Source: Tangfeifania diversioriginum
GTDB lineage: Bacteria > Bacteroidota > Bacteroidia > Bacteroidales > Prolixibacteraceae
Direction of reading: 5' to 3'
Length of the DNA: 64,000 nt
Assembly: GCF_900141875.1 (NCBI RefSeq)
Contig: NZ_FQZE01000012.1
Span: 62,001 to 126,000 of the forward strand
Part shown: positions 37,431 through 44,889 of the stretch, one piece after another
How the letters are laid out: each line of letters opens with the position of its first letter
How positions within the stretch are numbered: position 1 is the stretch's first letter
Notes under the pieces: model-generated
Database searches by the model: none
What the model saw: the letters and a program-made list of their open reading frames with translations, nothing else
What the model was told of the DNA's origin: nothing
Made by a program: the position numbers and the translations under genes

Positions 37431-38629
37431 TCGGTATGCTCTTTATAAAACCGGGCCAAAGCACCGGCAAGGGCTAAGTTATCAAATTTTTCGTGGATAT
37501 ACTCAATGGCGTTACGACTAATCCTGTCGTAAAGTCCCTGGTCGTTTACCAGTCGCCCGATTTCATTCACAAATTCAATTTCATCGTTGGCAATCAGAAT
37601 ATTTTCGCCCGAAGTTGTCGAGATGCCTTCATTACCGATTGGAGTGGTAACAATTGGTTTCCCGAGGGCCATTCCTTCAATAATTTTAATTCGCATTCCA
37701 CTGCCCGAAAACAGGGGTACAACCATTATCGATTTTGAATTCATGAACTGGTAAGCGTCCGGTATTTCACCTTTAAAAACAATATTAGGCGCATTAAAAT
37801 AGCGCGTCAGCCAATCGGGTGCATTCCGGCCGGCAATGTAAAAGTTCAAATCCGGAAATTTTTGATGGATCAACGGCCAGCATTTTTCAATAAACCAAAT
37901 CAATCCTTCCTGATTGGGAGCCCACTCCAGCGATCCTATGTGAAAAAGAGACGGATGCTCCAAATTTTTCGAATGCGGGAAAAGGACGTTGGTATCGATT
38001 CCTGTGGGAGAAACATGCACCGGTTTCTTATTCCCCAACCGATTAAGAATTTCCCCGTCGCGCTCGGTAATTGGTACCAATAAATCATAATCGTTCAAAA
38101 ATCCTTTTTCAAATGTTTTTATGCGTTTGGCCAGAATTTTCAGGTAGATCTTCTTTATTCCTTTCGAAAGCGCTGCAGTACGTTCCCATATTTCGTGTTC
38201 AATATTGTGGGCACGATAAGTTATTTTTGCTTTGGAATACTTGCGGATAAGCGGAATGTAGGGGCAAACATACAATCCTTCGAGCTGCACCACATCAAAC
38301 TCATTTTCTTGCAAAACTTTTTTCAACTCACAGGAAAATGATTTTGAAATAAAACGCACAGCATTGTAAGGTTTTCCTGAAAATAACAAATTGAATAAAG
38401 CTGCAAACCCCGATGTATGTGCCGGCACATCAACCAGGCGAAACTGCGCCCAGTCCTGCACCGTCTCTGGAATTTCATTACTGTCAATGTGGTGTTTTAC
38501 GGTGTTCATTGCCAAAACGGTAACCTCATGGCCGAGAAGTGCAAAACCGCTGGTCATGTTCATGCAGGCAATGGCCCCGCCGTCTTTTGCAGGGAATGGT
38601 ACTTTATTGGTTACCTGAAGTATCTTCAT
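37427..38629 (-). CDS. Family 4-type glycosyltransferase
   Basis: 400-residue GT-B enzyme. N-terminal acceptor domain starts VTNKVPFPAKDGGAIACMNM and the C-terminal nucleotide-sugar domain contains HIGSLEWAPNQEG, FYIAGRNAPDWL and the SGMRIKIIEGMALGKPIVTT stretch with the conserved Glu of the E-x7-E motif. Substrate unknown; a role in envelope or exopolysaccharide synthesis is likely given its neighbours. It overlaps the LptF/G gene by 26 bp upstream and GT2 by 4 bp downstream, so three genes form a tight operon. Confidence 0.9.
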   Translation of the reverse strand: MKILQVTNKVPFPAKDGGAIACMNMTSGFALLGHEVTVLAMNTVKHHIDSNEIPETVQDWAQFRLVDVPAHTSGFAALFNLLFSGKPYNAVRFISKSFSCELKKVLQENEFDVVQLEGLYVCPYIPLIRKYSKAKITYRAHNIEHEIWERTAALSKGIKKIYLKILAKRIKTFEKGFLNDYDLLVPITERDGEILNRLGNKKPVHVSPTGIDTNVLFPHSKNLEHPSLFHIGSLEWAPNQEGLIWFIEKCWPLIHQKFPDLNFYIAGRNAPDWLTRYFNAPNIVFKGEIPDAYQFMNSKSIMVVPLFSGSGMRIKIIEGMALGKPIVTTPIGNEGISTTSGENILIANDEIEFVNEIGRLVNDQGLYDRISRNAIEYIHEKFDNLALAGALARFYKEHTE

Positions 38630-40100
38630 TTTTTTTGCTAAACTTTCGGGTTAACTTATCAATCCCTAATTTACTGAATAATTTACTGTATGTTTCGGCG
38701 CTCATAAGTGCCGCATCGGTAGCTGCTTTATAGGAAAGCCAAATCCCCAGGGGTAAAAATACAAAGGTAGAAAACCACATTCCGCCCGCCATATCCCAAA
38801 CATCTTCACGGGCCGATTTTTCACCGGTCATCGATATGATATAATAGGCAATAAACATTAAAATAGAAATTACAACAGGCATACCCAAACCACCTTTCCG
38901 GATTATGGCCCCCAATGGGGCTCCAATAAAAAAGAAGATAAGCACTGCCAGCGAAAGGGTATATTTTTTATGCCGCTCCATGGAATACTTGTTGAGTGTT
39001 TTTTTCCGGTTGTAAAGCTGGTCGTCGTACATATTGAGGGTTTGCACATTGCCCCTGGCAGCACTCAGGGCACTTTGCGTGATTTCAGCTTTCACCCAAT
39101 TATCCTGGCGTTCAAAAAATTCATCGAAATCAAAAATTGAATCGGGCTGAATCTGAATATCGCGTTTAAGCGAATCGTGCGAAACTGTTAAGTTGTAAAT
39201 TTTGGAAATAGTAGCCGAATTCAGGTTGATTTCCATGATAAATTTATTCAGCCTCTTTTTGTAATCGTTGCCAAGCGAATCTTCCATGAACCTGAGTTGA
39301 TCAATATTCAGCATCCGGTAAGTATTCTTAAAAATACGGTCGTCACGCCGGTTAAAATCAAACCCACGTACTTTTACCCTGATGGTTTGTTCATCAAAGC
39401 GGTCGCGCCTGAATGGGAATTTGTCCTGCTCTTTTCTGCTGCGGGCGGTTTCCGAATAATTTACGCCATTATAAAGATTCAGCACCATAAACTTTTTGTC
39501 TTCTGTAATCCGCAGATAACCGGAATCGGCAACAGTAACACTCTCATTTGTTTTGTTGTTGGTATGGTCGTAAATGAGGAGGTCCTTCAGCATGTTTGTG
39601 TTATTGTCTTTACTTCCCACGCGAATACTGTAGCCATCCATTTCATTGGTAAATACACCTTCCTGCAGCACAAGCTCGGGGCGTTGCTGTTTCACACTCC
39701 ACAGCAAAGTTGTAAACTTCAGGTTGGTGTGTGGTAAAATATTATTTGAGAAATAGAATGCTGTAGCAGAAATAATTATGGCGATTACGAACAGGGGCTT
39801 CATAATCCGGTGTAACGAAATACCTGATGATTTCATGGCTACCAGCTCGTAATTTTCACCCAGCGATCCGAAAGTCATAAGCGATGCGAGCAGCATGGCC
39901 AGCGGAAATGCATAAGGGAGCAAACCAAAAGCGGCATAGAAAATCATTTCGCCCAACACGGCAAAATCGAGCCCTTTCCCAACCAAATCATCAACATATT
40001 TCCATAAAAACTGCATCAGCAGTATAAATACTACAATGAAAAAGGTCATAAAAAATGGCCCCAGAAAAGATTTTATTATGTACCAGTGCAGCCGCTTCAT
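38604..40100 (-). CDS. LptF/LptG-family LPS export permease
   Basis: 498 residues. About three membrane segments at the N-terminus (about 12-35, 55-80, 98-120), a periplasmic jellyroll-like region (about 125-385) and three more segments at the C-terminus (from about 395). It starts MKRLHWYIIKSFLGPFFMTF and contains LPYAFPLAMLLASLMTFG, both typical of the YjgP/YjgQ family that forms the LptB2FG complex moving LPS out of the inner membrane. F and G cannot be told apart here. It leads the operon with the two glycosyltransferases, linking them to envelope glycans. Confidence 0.9.
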   Translation of the reverse strand: MKRLHWYIIKSFLGPFFMTFFIVVFILLMQFLWKYVDDLVGKGLDFAVLGEMIFYAAFGLLPYAFPLAMLLASLMTFGSLGENYELVAMKSSGISLHRIMKPLFVIAIIISATAFYFSNNILPHTNLKFTTLLWSVKQQRPELVLQEGVFTNEMDGYSIRVGSKDNNTNMLKDLLIYDHTNNKTNESVTVADSGYLRITEDKKFMVLNLYNGVNYSETARSRKEQDKFPFRRDRFDEQTIRVKVRGFDFNRRDDRIFKNTYRMLNIDQLRFMEDSLGNDYKKRLNKFIMEINLNSATISKIYNLTVSHDSLKRDIQIQPDSIFDFDEFFERQDNWVKAEITQSALSAARGNVQTLNMYDDQLYNRKKTLNKYSMERHKKYTLSLAVLIFFFIGAPLGAIIRKGGLGMPVVISILMFIAYYIISMTGEKSAREDVWDMAGGMWFSTFVFLPLGIWLSYKAATDAALMSAETYSKLFSKLGIDKLTRKFSKKNEDTSGNQ

Positions 40101-40129
40101 ATATAAAGTTTCTTTTACCGAAACGTGTA

Positions 40130-40137
40130 CAAAACTA
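40130..40137 (-). promoter_or_regulatory. Candidate -7 box of the Lpt/glycosyltransferase operon
   Basis: The complement reads TAGTTTTG, matching TAnnTTTG, 29 bp before the ATG at 40100. Confidence 0.42.
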
Positions 40138-40253
40138 AGGTATTTTAAGAATCCTGAAAGTAAAAAAAAGTTAAGTTATCTTTTTGAAGTCTAAAACTTC
40201 ACATTTGCATAAGTTCAGGGTTTTGATTAAGCAATAATTTAGAACATATGATT

Positions 40254-40631
40254 TTATGAACCCAGAATATGTTTTAAATCGGCTATTTGAGAATTCCACA
40301 AATCTGTAGTTTCTCCCCGTTCATCCTCTTCGGCAAAATCGATAACAATTAACGAAACATCGTTGGTCAGTTCGTCCTGCGAAATTCGGAACTCAAAATA
40401 GGAATCTTCGCCGTCGAGCCATGTAAAACGCACCAGCTTGTTTTCTTTACGCAGTGAAATTTCGGCAGATTGTTCCGAACCTTCCCAAATAAAAGTAAAT
40501 TTTTTGCCCTGAACGCGCACATCGTCGGCAAACCACTCAGCAAGCCCCGATGCTGTGCTCAACCTGTTATACAAAACTTTAGGAGAGCAGTTAACTACAT
40601 ATTCAAGCTGAATTTTCACTTTATCATCCAT
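40254..40631 (-). CDS. START-like (SRPBCC) domain protein
   Basis: 125 residues without signal peptide, one SRPBCC/AHSA1-like fold: YVVNCSPKVLYNRLSTASGLAEWFAD (split: CSPKVLYNRL, LAEWFADDV), FTFIWEGSEQSAEI and a C-terminal helix DLWNSQIADL. This is the short START-like protein conserved across Bacteroidota; its ligand is not known to me. It lies divergent from the tRNA genes and 153 bp upstream of the LptF/G gene on the same strand. Confidence 0.8.
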   Translation of the reverse strand: MDDKVKIQLEYVVNCSPKVLYNRLSTASGLAEWFADDVRVQGKKFTFIWEGSEQSAEISLRKENKLVRFTWLDGEDSYFEFRISQDELTNDVSLIVIDFAEEDERGETTDLWNSQIADLKHILGS

Positions 40632-40747
40632 GTCCTGTTTTTTGGCAATATAGTTATTCTGTTTTTAAGAAACAACAGGCTGCTAAATCCCTTATTTTAT
40701 TTGCAGTATTTTTTAGACGAAATATCAGGCTGAAAAAAAATAAATAC

Positions 40748-40755
40748 TATATTTG
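40748..40755 (+). promoter_or_regulatory. -7 box of the tRNA promoter
   Basis: TATATTTG followed by CACC matches TAnnTTTG and is placed 58 bp before the first tRNA-like sequence and facing it. Confidence 0.6.
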
Positions 40756-40812
40756 CACCTCGAAATTTTGAGGCAGGGAAACAAATCCAGGCTTTAAAAA
40801 ATTTGAAATAAT

Positions 40813-40911
40813 GACGAGGTAGCTCGGCTGGTTCCCCGTCCGAACGGAGTCATCCGGGCGGGGAGCGCCCCGATTTGTAATCGGGAAGGTCGGCGGGGCA
40901 ATCCTTAAAGT
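40813..40911 (+). pseudogene. Degenerate tRNA-Thr(TGT)-like gene with a hairpin in the D loop
   Basis: The first 21 bases, GACGAGG-TA-GCTC and the D-loop start, match the tRNA-Met downstream with two changes, and the preceding AATAATG is also shared. A 9-bp hairpin (CCCCGTCCG at 40834-40842 with CGGGCGGGG at 40855-40863, one wobble) interrupts the D loop. The anticodon arm is perfect: stem 40869-40873/40881-40885, loop 40874-40880, anticodon TGT at 40876-40878. After the 5' half of the T stem (GGCGG) the TTC loop and the 3' acceptor strand are absent. It cannot fold as a normal tRNA. Confidence 0.6.
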
Positions 40912-40927
40912 TCAGTAAAGAAATAAT

Positions 40928-41001
40928 GGCGAGGTAGCTCAGCTGGTTAGAGCGCATGATTCATAATCATGAGGTCGGCGGTTCGGGTCCGCCTCTCGCT
41001 A
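40928..41001 (+). tRNA. tRNA-Met(CAT)
   Basis: A 74-base cloverleaf: acceptor 40928-40934 with the 3' strand TCTCGCT, D stem GCTC/GAGC, anticodon stem CATGA/TCATG with anticodon CAT at 40962-40964, variable AGGTC, T stem GGCGG/CCGCC with loop TTCGGGT, discriminator A. The outermost acceptor pair is G-T. It could be elongator Met or a CAT-anticodon tRNA-Ile2; sequence alone does not settle this. Its 3' end is the integration site of the adjacent element and is kept intact. Confidence 0.9.
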
Positions 41002-41002
41002 C
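40990..41002 (+). repeat. attL: 13-bp direct repeat in tRNA-Met 3' end
   Basis: CGCCTCTCGCTAC, identical to 46582-46594. It covers the end of the T stem, the acceptor 3' strand and the discriminator. Confidence 0.8.
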
Positions 41003-41019
41003 ATTTTTAAACAATAAAG

Positions 41020-41050
41020 ACCTGTAAATGAAATATTTGCAGGTTTTTTA
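41020..41050 (+). terminator. Terminator behind tRNA-Met
   Basis: ACCTGTAAAT at 41020-41029 pairs with ATTTGCAGGT at 41035-41044 (one wobble), followed by seven T. It lies inside the element, so it was brought in with it. Confidence 0.85.
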
Positions 41051-41059
41051 TTTTAAAAC

Positions 41060-41083
41060 GGTACACATGCGGTACACATTCCC
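41060..41083 (+). repeat. Left-end 24-bp GGTACACAT repeat
   Basis: Two GGTACACAT units in tandem, spaced 11 bp, followed by TCCC-type sequence; 23 of 24 bases equal those at 46434-46457 in the same orientation. Likely an integrase or excisionase arm site (inference). Confidence 0.65.
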
Positions 41084-41154
41084 ATGTTTGGGTACAAAAA
41101 AAGGCGACAATGTTGCCGCCCTTTTCCCTTTTTATAGTGTTGCGTAATGTCGCC

Positions 41155-41793
41155 TTAAAAAACCATTTCTTCAGGGTGCAAAATTACTTCGTTTTCGGTT
41201 TCGGAAATAAAACCAGGTTCCACACCTTGTATAAAAAACAGGGGTGTATCAACTTCCATTTCATTCAAAGTATCTTTGATTTCCTGCAACTGCAGTTGTG
41301 CCTGTTTTAATTTTTCCCACAGTTTACGCTGCTCAATGGATTCCAGAAAAACGCTGCAATATTCTTTTTTCAGATAGTCCAGGTCTGCATCAGTCAAAAG
41401 GATTTCACCGTTTTTAATTGTGAAATTCTCTGCAAGTAGTGGTAAATCCCGGCTGCCAAAAAAACGTGCTTCACTGAATTTCTTTGTGAGTTGTCCAGCC
41501 TGTTCTTTAAATCCTTCCAGTACTTGTTTAACTTCTCTGCGGAGTGCATCGGAAATAAATTTAGATTGGTAGTTCTGCAAATCTTTTTCAGCGGTTTGCC
41601 AAACTTTCTTCTCAATGGTCTCAAAATTACCTTGCAGAATTTCTTCCAGCCGTTTGCGGTTCAGGTTCCCGATTGATAAATTTTTGTAATGGTGGTTGAT
41701 TAGCTGTAAGATTCTCAATCCTTTGTTGTGTACAATTTCAAGTGCCTTCTGTTTGTAAGTGTCTGTGAACAGTAATTCTTTCTTTTCTTCCAT
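41155..41793 (-). CDS. Hypothetical protein of the integrative element
   Basis: 212 residues, not recognised. Charged and mostly helical; stretches about 5-115 and 165-195 (FLESIEQRKLWEKLKQAQLQ) could form coiled coils. No signal peptide, membrane segment or cysteine-rich motif. It is the last gene of the element's HTH-initiator operon, 23 bp after the previous gene, and lies next to the left end. It could be a structural, regulatory or replication-accessory protein; the sequence does not tell. Confidence 0.65.
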   Translation of the reverse strand: MEEKKELLFTDTYKQKALEIVHNKGLRILQLINHHYKNLSIGNLNRKRLEEILQGNFETIEKKVWQTAEKDLQNYQSKFISDALRREVKQVLEGFKEQAGQLTKKFSEARFFGSRDLPLLAENFTIKNGEILLTDADLDYLKKEYCSVFLESIEQRKLWEKLKQAQLQLQEIKDTLNEMEVDTPLFFIQGVEPGFISETENEVILHPEEMVF

Positions 41794-41816
41794 GTCGTGA
41801 ATTATTTAAAAGTGAA

Positions 41817-42059
41817 TTATTTACGATTGTTGCAAGGCATAAAGACTATGCCGCCGGGGTAACTATTTATGAATTCCTGTGATAGTTCGTGTTTCAAACT
41901 GTTGTCGGAATAGTATTTCTCATTGTGAGTAATGACAATCATTCCATTTTCGGCTCCGTTTTCTAAAAAAATGCCTTCTTTAACTTTCATTTCACCTGAA
42001 TTAATTTTTTTCAGGATTTGCAGTTTAGCCTCTTTTGGCAGGTCTCTAATCTTCATCAT
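41817..42059 (-). CDS. Small hypothetical protein of the integrative element
   Basis: 80 residues, not recognised. Soluble, mixed charge, with MMKIRDLPKEAKLQILKKIN at the start and SYPGGIVFMPC near the end. Its ATG overlaps the end of the upstream gene by 14 bp, which supports it as a real, translationally coupled gene. Confidence 0.6.
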   Translation of the reverse strand: MMKIRDLPKEAKLQILKKINSGEMKVKEGIFLENGAENGMIVITHNEKYYSDNSLKHELSQEFINSYPGGIVFMPCNNRK

Positions 42060-42360
42060 TTTGCTGTGATTTTTGAAGTAAGTTTTCTAAAATATAGTTT
42101 AACTGTTCGTCTGTAAGGTTCTGAAAATTCAAATCCAGCGTCCCTTCAGTGGGCCGGGGCAAAGTGAAGGATAATAATTTAGTGAGCATGTCCAGTCGTT
42201 GCCGGGGTTCCAATTCTTTCAAGTCCCGGTTAACCTTTGCCGGGGTGAAATTCTGTTTAAGAATTCCGTTTAAAATCCCTTTGGCCTCTGTGGTGGTAAG
42301 GTTCCGGGTTCCTTTCGGTCGGCCTTTAGGGTTGTTGGTCATTCCTTTTTTAAGTCCCAT
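42046..42360 (-). CDS. Small basic protein with NPKGRPKG motif
   Basis: 104 residues. The N-terminus MTNNPKGRPKGTRNLTT is an AT-hook-like basic motif also found at the start of DUF5681-type and small-terminase-like phage proteins; the rest is helical (EPRQRLDMLTKLLSFTLPRP, LTDEQLNYILENLLQ). DNA binding is likely; a role in packaging or replication is possible but unproven. Its start overlaps the end of the putative initiator gene by 11 bp. Confidence 0.65.
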   Translation of the reverse strand: MGLKKGMTNNPKGRPKGTRNLTTTEAKGILNGILKQNFTPAKVNRDLKELEPRQRLDMLTKLLSFTLPRPTEGTLDLNFQNLTDEQLNYILENLLQKSQQNDED

Positions 42361-43705
42361 ACTTTTGATAATTTTTGTTGTTTACAGAAAGTCTGTTTTT
42401 TATCAATTCCAGTTTTTCCGGATCGGCCAGTTGTTCGGTCGGCCAAAGTTTCAGTCCTTTTCCTTCCACATTCTCATAACTATTCCATGTGTTGTTTTCC
42501 GGGTTCCGACGAGGGTTGCTTAATTTGCACCGTATTTTGTGCGCAATTTCAGAAAACCATGCTTCCAGTGGTTCACACTGATTTCGGGTTTTCCATTTTT
42601 TGGTTAACAATGATTCGAGTTTTTTCTGGTAGTTGCCATACTCATTCTCAAAGTACCATTTTATGTCTGTTTGTGTGAGGTATTTTTTTGAGGGTGAAGG
42701 GTGTTTTATTTCAAGTCCTGTTACTATACAGTGAGCAACCAAATAACTGTTTATTGTAGTGTTAGAAGGTTGCATTTTTTCATTTTTTGCAGTTTCTGCA
42801 AAGTGGTTAGAAGGTTGCATTTTCTTTTTCAATGGTTCAGGTTTAAAAGTGGTTAGAAGGTTGCATTTTTTTTCAATCAGTTCAGCAATTTGTTTGCTGA
42901 TTTCTCCGCCCTCTGCAAGTTCAATAAATCGTTTCTTTTTTCGGGTTCGTTGGTATTTATTCAATCCCTGCCAGAATTCAGGATAACGGCCTTCAATGAA
43001 TAGTTGCCGGTCTTTAGGGTTTGTAATTGATTCCGGTTTAGTTGCAGGATTAAATAATAAAATACCGTTCCAAACATCCAGCAACATTTTTTTTAATGGT
43101 ACGTAGGTTGCCGGGTCTTTCAGGTCTGCAAGTGTTAACCCGGTCAAGTTATATTTTTCTTTTAAATACCTCATCCGATGGATTTTAACCTCAAACCTTA
43201 ATAAGTGATAAGGTAAACCATACTGTAATGATTTGTTATAAACTTTGATAGTGAATCTTTGAGTTTCACATTTGCGGCCAAACCCTTTGCCCTGAACGTG
43301 CAGCGGTGTAAATGGATTGTTCCGGTATATTACCAGGGTTTTTATCAATTTAGATGGATCGTCATTCAAAGGTATGTTCACACCAACTTCGATAAAATTA
43401 ATAAACGCCCTGTGTTCGTCAAATTGGAACGTTTCAGCGAGTTTCTCAATGGTTTCCTTAACATCATTCAGATAAAAGTCCCGGTAATTGCTGCCGCCTT
43501 CTTTGTGCTTGTGGGGGCTGCCCTTCATGCTGACTTTTTCACCTTTAACCACAAACTTTAGTTCTTTCCAGTGTGCCACTTGTGCCCGGTTCATCATTTC
43601 GCCGGTGGTGGCGACGTTTGAAAGCGGAAATGTCAGCCGGTCATTGTTCAGGATTTCATCCGCCGGGACTGGTAAGTCATGTATTTTCAGATAATCTACA
43701 ATCAT
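42350..43705 (-). CDS. Putative replication initiation protein
   Basis: 451 residues. The core at about 60-210 resembles phage/plasmid initiators of the gene II/RstA-like type: a Tyr/Lys motif in FTIKVYNKSLQYGL followed by LLRFEVKIHRMRYL, where KVYNK and RFEVK are the conserved points. The assignment is from pattern memory, not a search. Residues about 285-320 hold KMQPSN twice, encoded by DNA repeats (see the repeats at 42761-42869). It is 6 bp downstream of the HTH gene and in one operon with it. It could instead be another DNA-processing enzyme. Confidence 0.5.
   Translation of the reverse strand: MIVDYLKIHDLPVPADEILNNDRLTFPLSNVATTGEMMNRAQVAHWKELKFVVKGEKVSMKGSPHKHKEGGSNYRDFYLNDVKETIEKLAETFQFDEHRAFINFIEVGVNIPLNDDPSKLIKTLVIYRNNPFTPLHVQGKGFGRKCETQRFTIKVYNKSLQYGLPYHLLRFEVKIHRMRYLKEKYNLTGLTLADLKDPATYVPLKKMLLDVWNGILLFNPATKPESITNPKDRQLFIEGRYPEFWQGLNKYQRTRKKKRFIELAEGGEISKQIAELIEKKCNLLTTFKPEPLKKKMQPSNHFAETAKNEKMQPSNTTINSYLVAHCIVTGLEIKHPSPSKKYLTQTDIKWYFENEYGNYQKKLESLLTKKWKTRNQCEPLEAWFSEIAHKIRCKLSNPRRNPENNTWNSYENVEGKGLKLWPTEQLADPEKLELIKNRLSVNNKNYQKYGT
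42761..42869. repeat. Three 18-bp iteron-like direct repeats
   Basis: GTTAGAAGGTTGCATTTT occurs exactly at 42761-42778, 42806-42823 and 42852-42869. Start-to-start distances are 45 and 46 bp. Copies two and three share six further bases upstream (AAAGTG). On the coding strand copies one and two are read as KMQPSN but copy three in another frame, so the repeats are kept at the DNA level. They are most simply initiator binding sites and a candidate origin. Confidence 0.7.
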
Positions 43706-43711
43706 GCCTGT

Positions 43712-44005
43712 TTAGAAGTTTGCCATGTCTTCTTTTAATTCCTTTGGGAAATAATAAATTTCACGTCCGATCCTGTGGTATCTCAATTTACCACATTTGC
43801 GGTATTTACTTAACGTTTGTCGGGTTTTTCCAAACATGGTGCAAACTTCTTTTTCACTGATAGGATCGTCCGGGGTTTGGATTTCCTTAATGATACGGTT
43901 TGCGGTACGTTCAGCAATTTGAACAGCGAAGTCCTGTAATGCTTCACCGTTTACCTCTAATCGTAAACTGTTGGCAGGATTTTCAAGTAATTCGGTTAAA
44001 TTCAT
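43712..44005 (-). CDS. Excisionase-like helix-turn-helix protein
   Basis: 97 residues. The C-terminal half is a MerR/Xis-type winged helix: SEKEVCTMFGKTRQTLSKYR, then KLRYHRIGREIYYFPKELKE, i.e. helix-turn-helix followed by the typical R-I-G-R wing. The N-terminal 45 residues are probably a dimerisation helix. Proteins of this size beside integrases act as recombination directionality factors or regulators. It is the first gene of the second operon, with a good promoter and an inverted repeat in front, so autoregulation is plausible. Confidence 0.8.
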   Translation of the reverse strand: MNLTELLENPANSLRLEVNGEALQDFAVQIAERTANRIIKEIQTPDDPISEKEVCTMFGKTRQTLSKYRKCGKLRYHRIGREIYYFPKELKEDMANF

Positions 44006-44030
44006 TTGTCATTTTTTTAAATATTTACAC

Positions 44031-44062
44031 CAAAGATAAATTCAATGTAAGCACCTGACAAA
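44031..44062 (-). promoter_or_regulatory. Promoter of the HTH-initiator operon
   Basis: On the minus strand TTTG (44062-44059), 20 bp and TATCTTTG (44038-44031) give a near-consensus Bacteroidota promoter 26 bp before the HTH ATG. Confidence 0.6.
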
Positions 44063-44068
44063 CAAACT

Positions 44069-44111
44069 ACTACCTAAGTAATACAATTTTTTTTTTGTTT
44101 ATTTAGGTAGT
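44069..44111. promoter_or_regulatory. Inverted repeat upstream of the HTH promoter
   Basis: ACTACCTAA at 44069-44077 and TTAGGTAGT at 44103-44111 are exact inverses, 25 bp apart, directly upstream of the -33 box. It could be an operator. The gap includes a T run, so a terminator for the upstream gene is the alternative. Confidence 0.4.
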
Positions 44112-44117
44112 TATTTT

Positions 44118-44888
44118 TTAGGAATTTACAGCACGTAGTTTGTTCTCAATTTCTTTGATAATTTGGTCCCGGTCGCCGGGGTGCAGAATTCCAATGAGTA
44201 CGCAAAGTTTACCCATAAAGAAATGAAGTTGCCGATCTGATTCATATTTCCTATCCGTTTCCCTTTTGATGAATTTTTTCACGCTGCGAAGAAACAAGCC
44301 AGTGAAATATGATTGATTTCGTAATAGTCCCTTTTCGGGTGTGCCGAATTCATTTAACCATTGTTGCACCTCTGTTATTATTTGGCCTCTCTCATCGTTT
44401 TTAACCCGGAATGATTCATCAATAAAATTGCCTTCATACTCAATATGCTGGTTTAGCTGGTTCCACTTTTTCCCGATGAACATTTCAGAAACGGTATCAA
44501 AAATAAAATCTTCATACTGCGATAATAAAACGGGGTCTGTTATATAGTGGCTCCGGTGGTGTTCTTTAGCAATGAGGGTTTGAAATATTGGTTTATCGGT
44601 GGTGGTTGTACTTCTTTTTTTAAGCAGGTGCATAAAAAGATTGAACAATTCCCTTTTATACTGCATGTTTTTTTTATTCTCATGTTTGGGTGTAACATTC
44701 TCTGAACGGAAACGAACAACCTTTGCGACAAAATATAGCTTGCTAAGGATTTCGGTATTTTTTGAAATACCATGTTCAGCGCAAAGTTTTTCCACCTCAT
44801 CTTTAACCGGACTTGTTTCGTTTAAAGTTTTCCAAAACTGTTTGTCGTCCGGGAAATGTCCAGCAAAGTATTTTTTCAGCAATTCCAT
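44118..44888 (-). CDS. Hypothetical protein paired with the integrase
   Basis: 256 residues, not recognised. Soluble, helical, with clusters such as VDEVEKLCAEHGISKN-like early sequence, FLRSVKKFIKRETDRKYESD and a closing helix IIKEIENKLRAVN. It starts one base after the integrase stop, so the two are translated together; an accessory role in recombination or a cargo function are both open. I see no nuclease, methylase or toxin motif. Confidence 0.7.
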   Translation of the reverse strand: MELLKKYFAGHFPDDKQFWKTLNETSPVKDEVEKLCAEHGISKNTEILSKLYFVAKVVRFRSENVTPKHENKKNMQYKRELFNLFMHLLKKRSTTTTDKPIFQTLIAKEHHRSHYITDPVLLSQYEDFIFDTVSEMFIGKKWNQLNQHIEYEGNFIDESFRVKNDERGQIITEVQQWLNEFGTPEKGLLRNQSYFTGLFLRSVKKFIKRETDRKYESDRQLHFFMGKLCVLIGILHPGDRDQIIKEIENKLRAVNS

Positions 44889-44889
44889 T

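Noticed and set aside
42761-42869. CRISPR-like array
   Set aside because: Only three units, no cas genes, and the spacers are ordinary coding sequence of the initiator gene.
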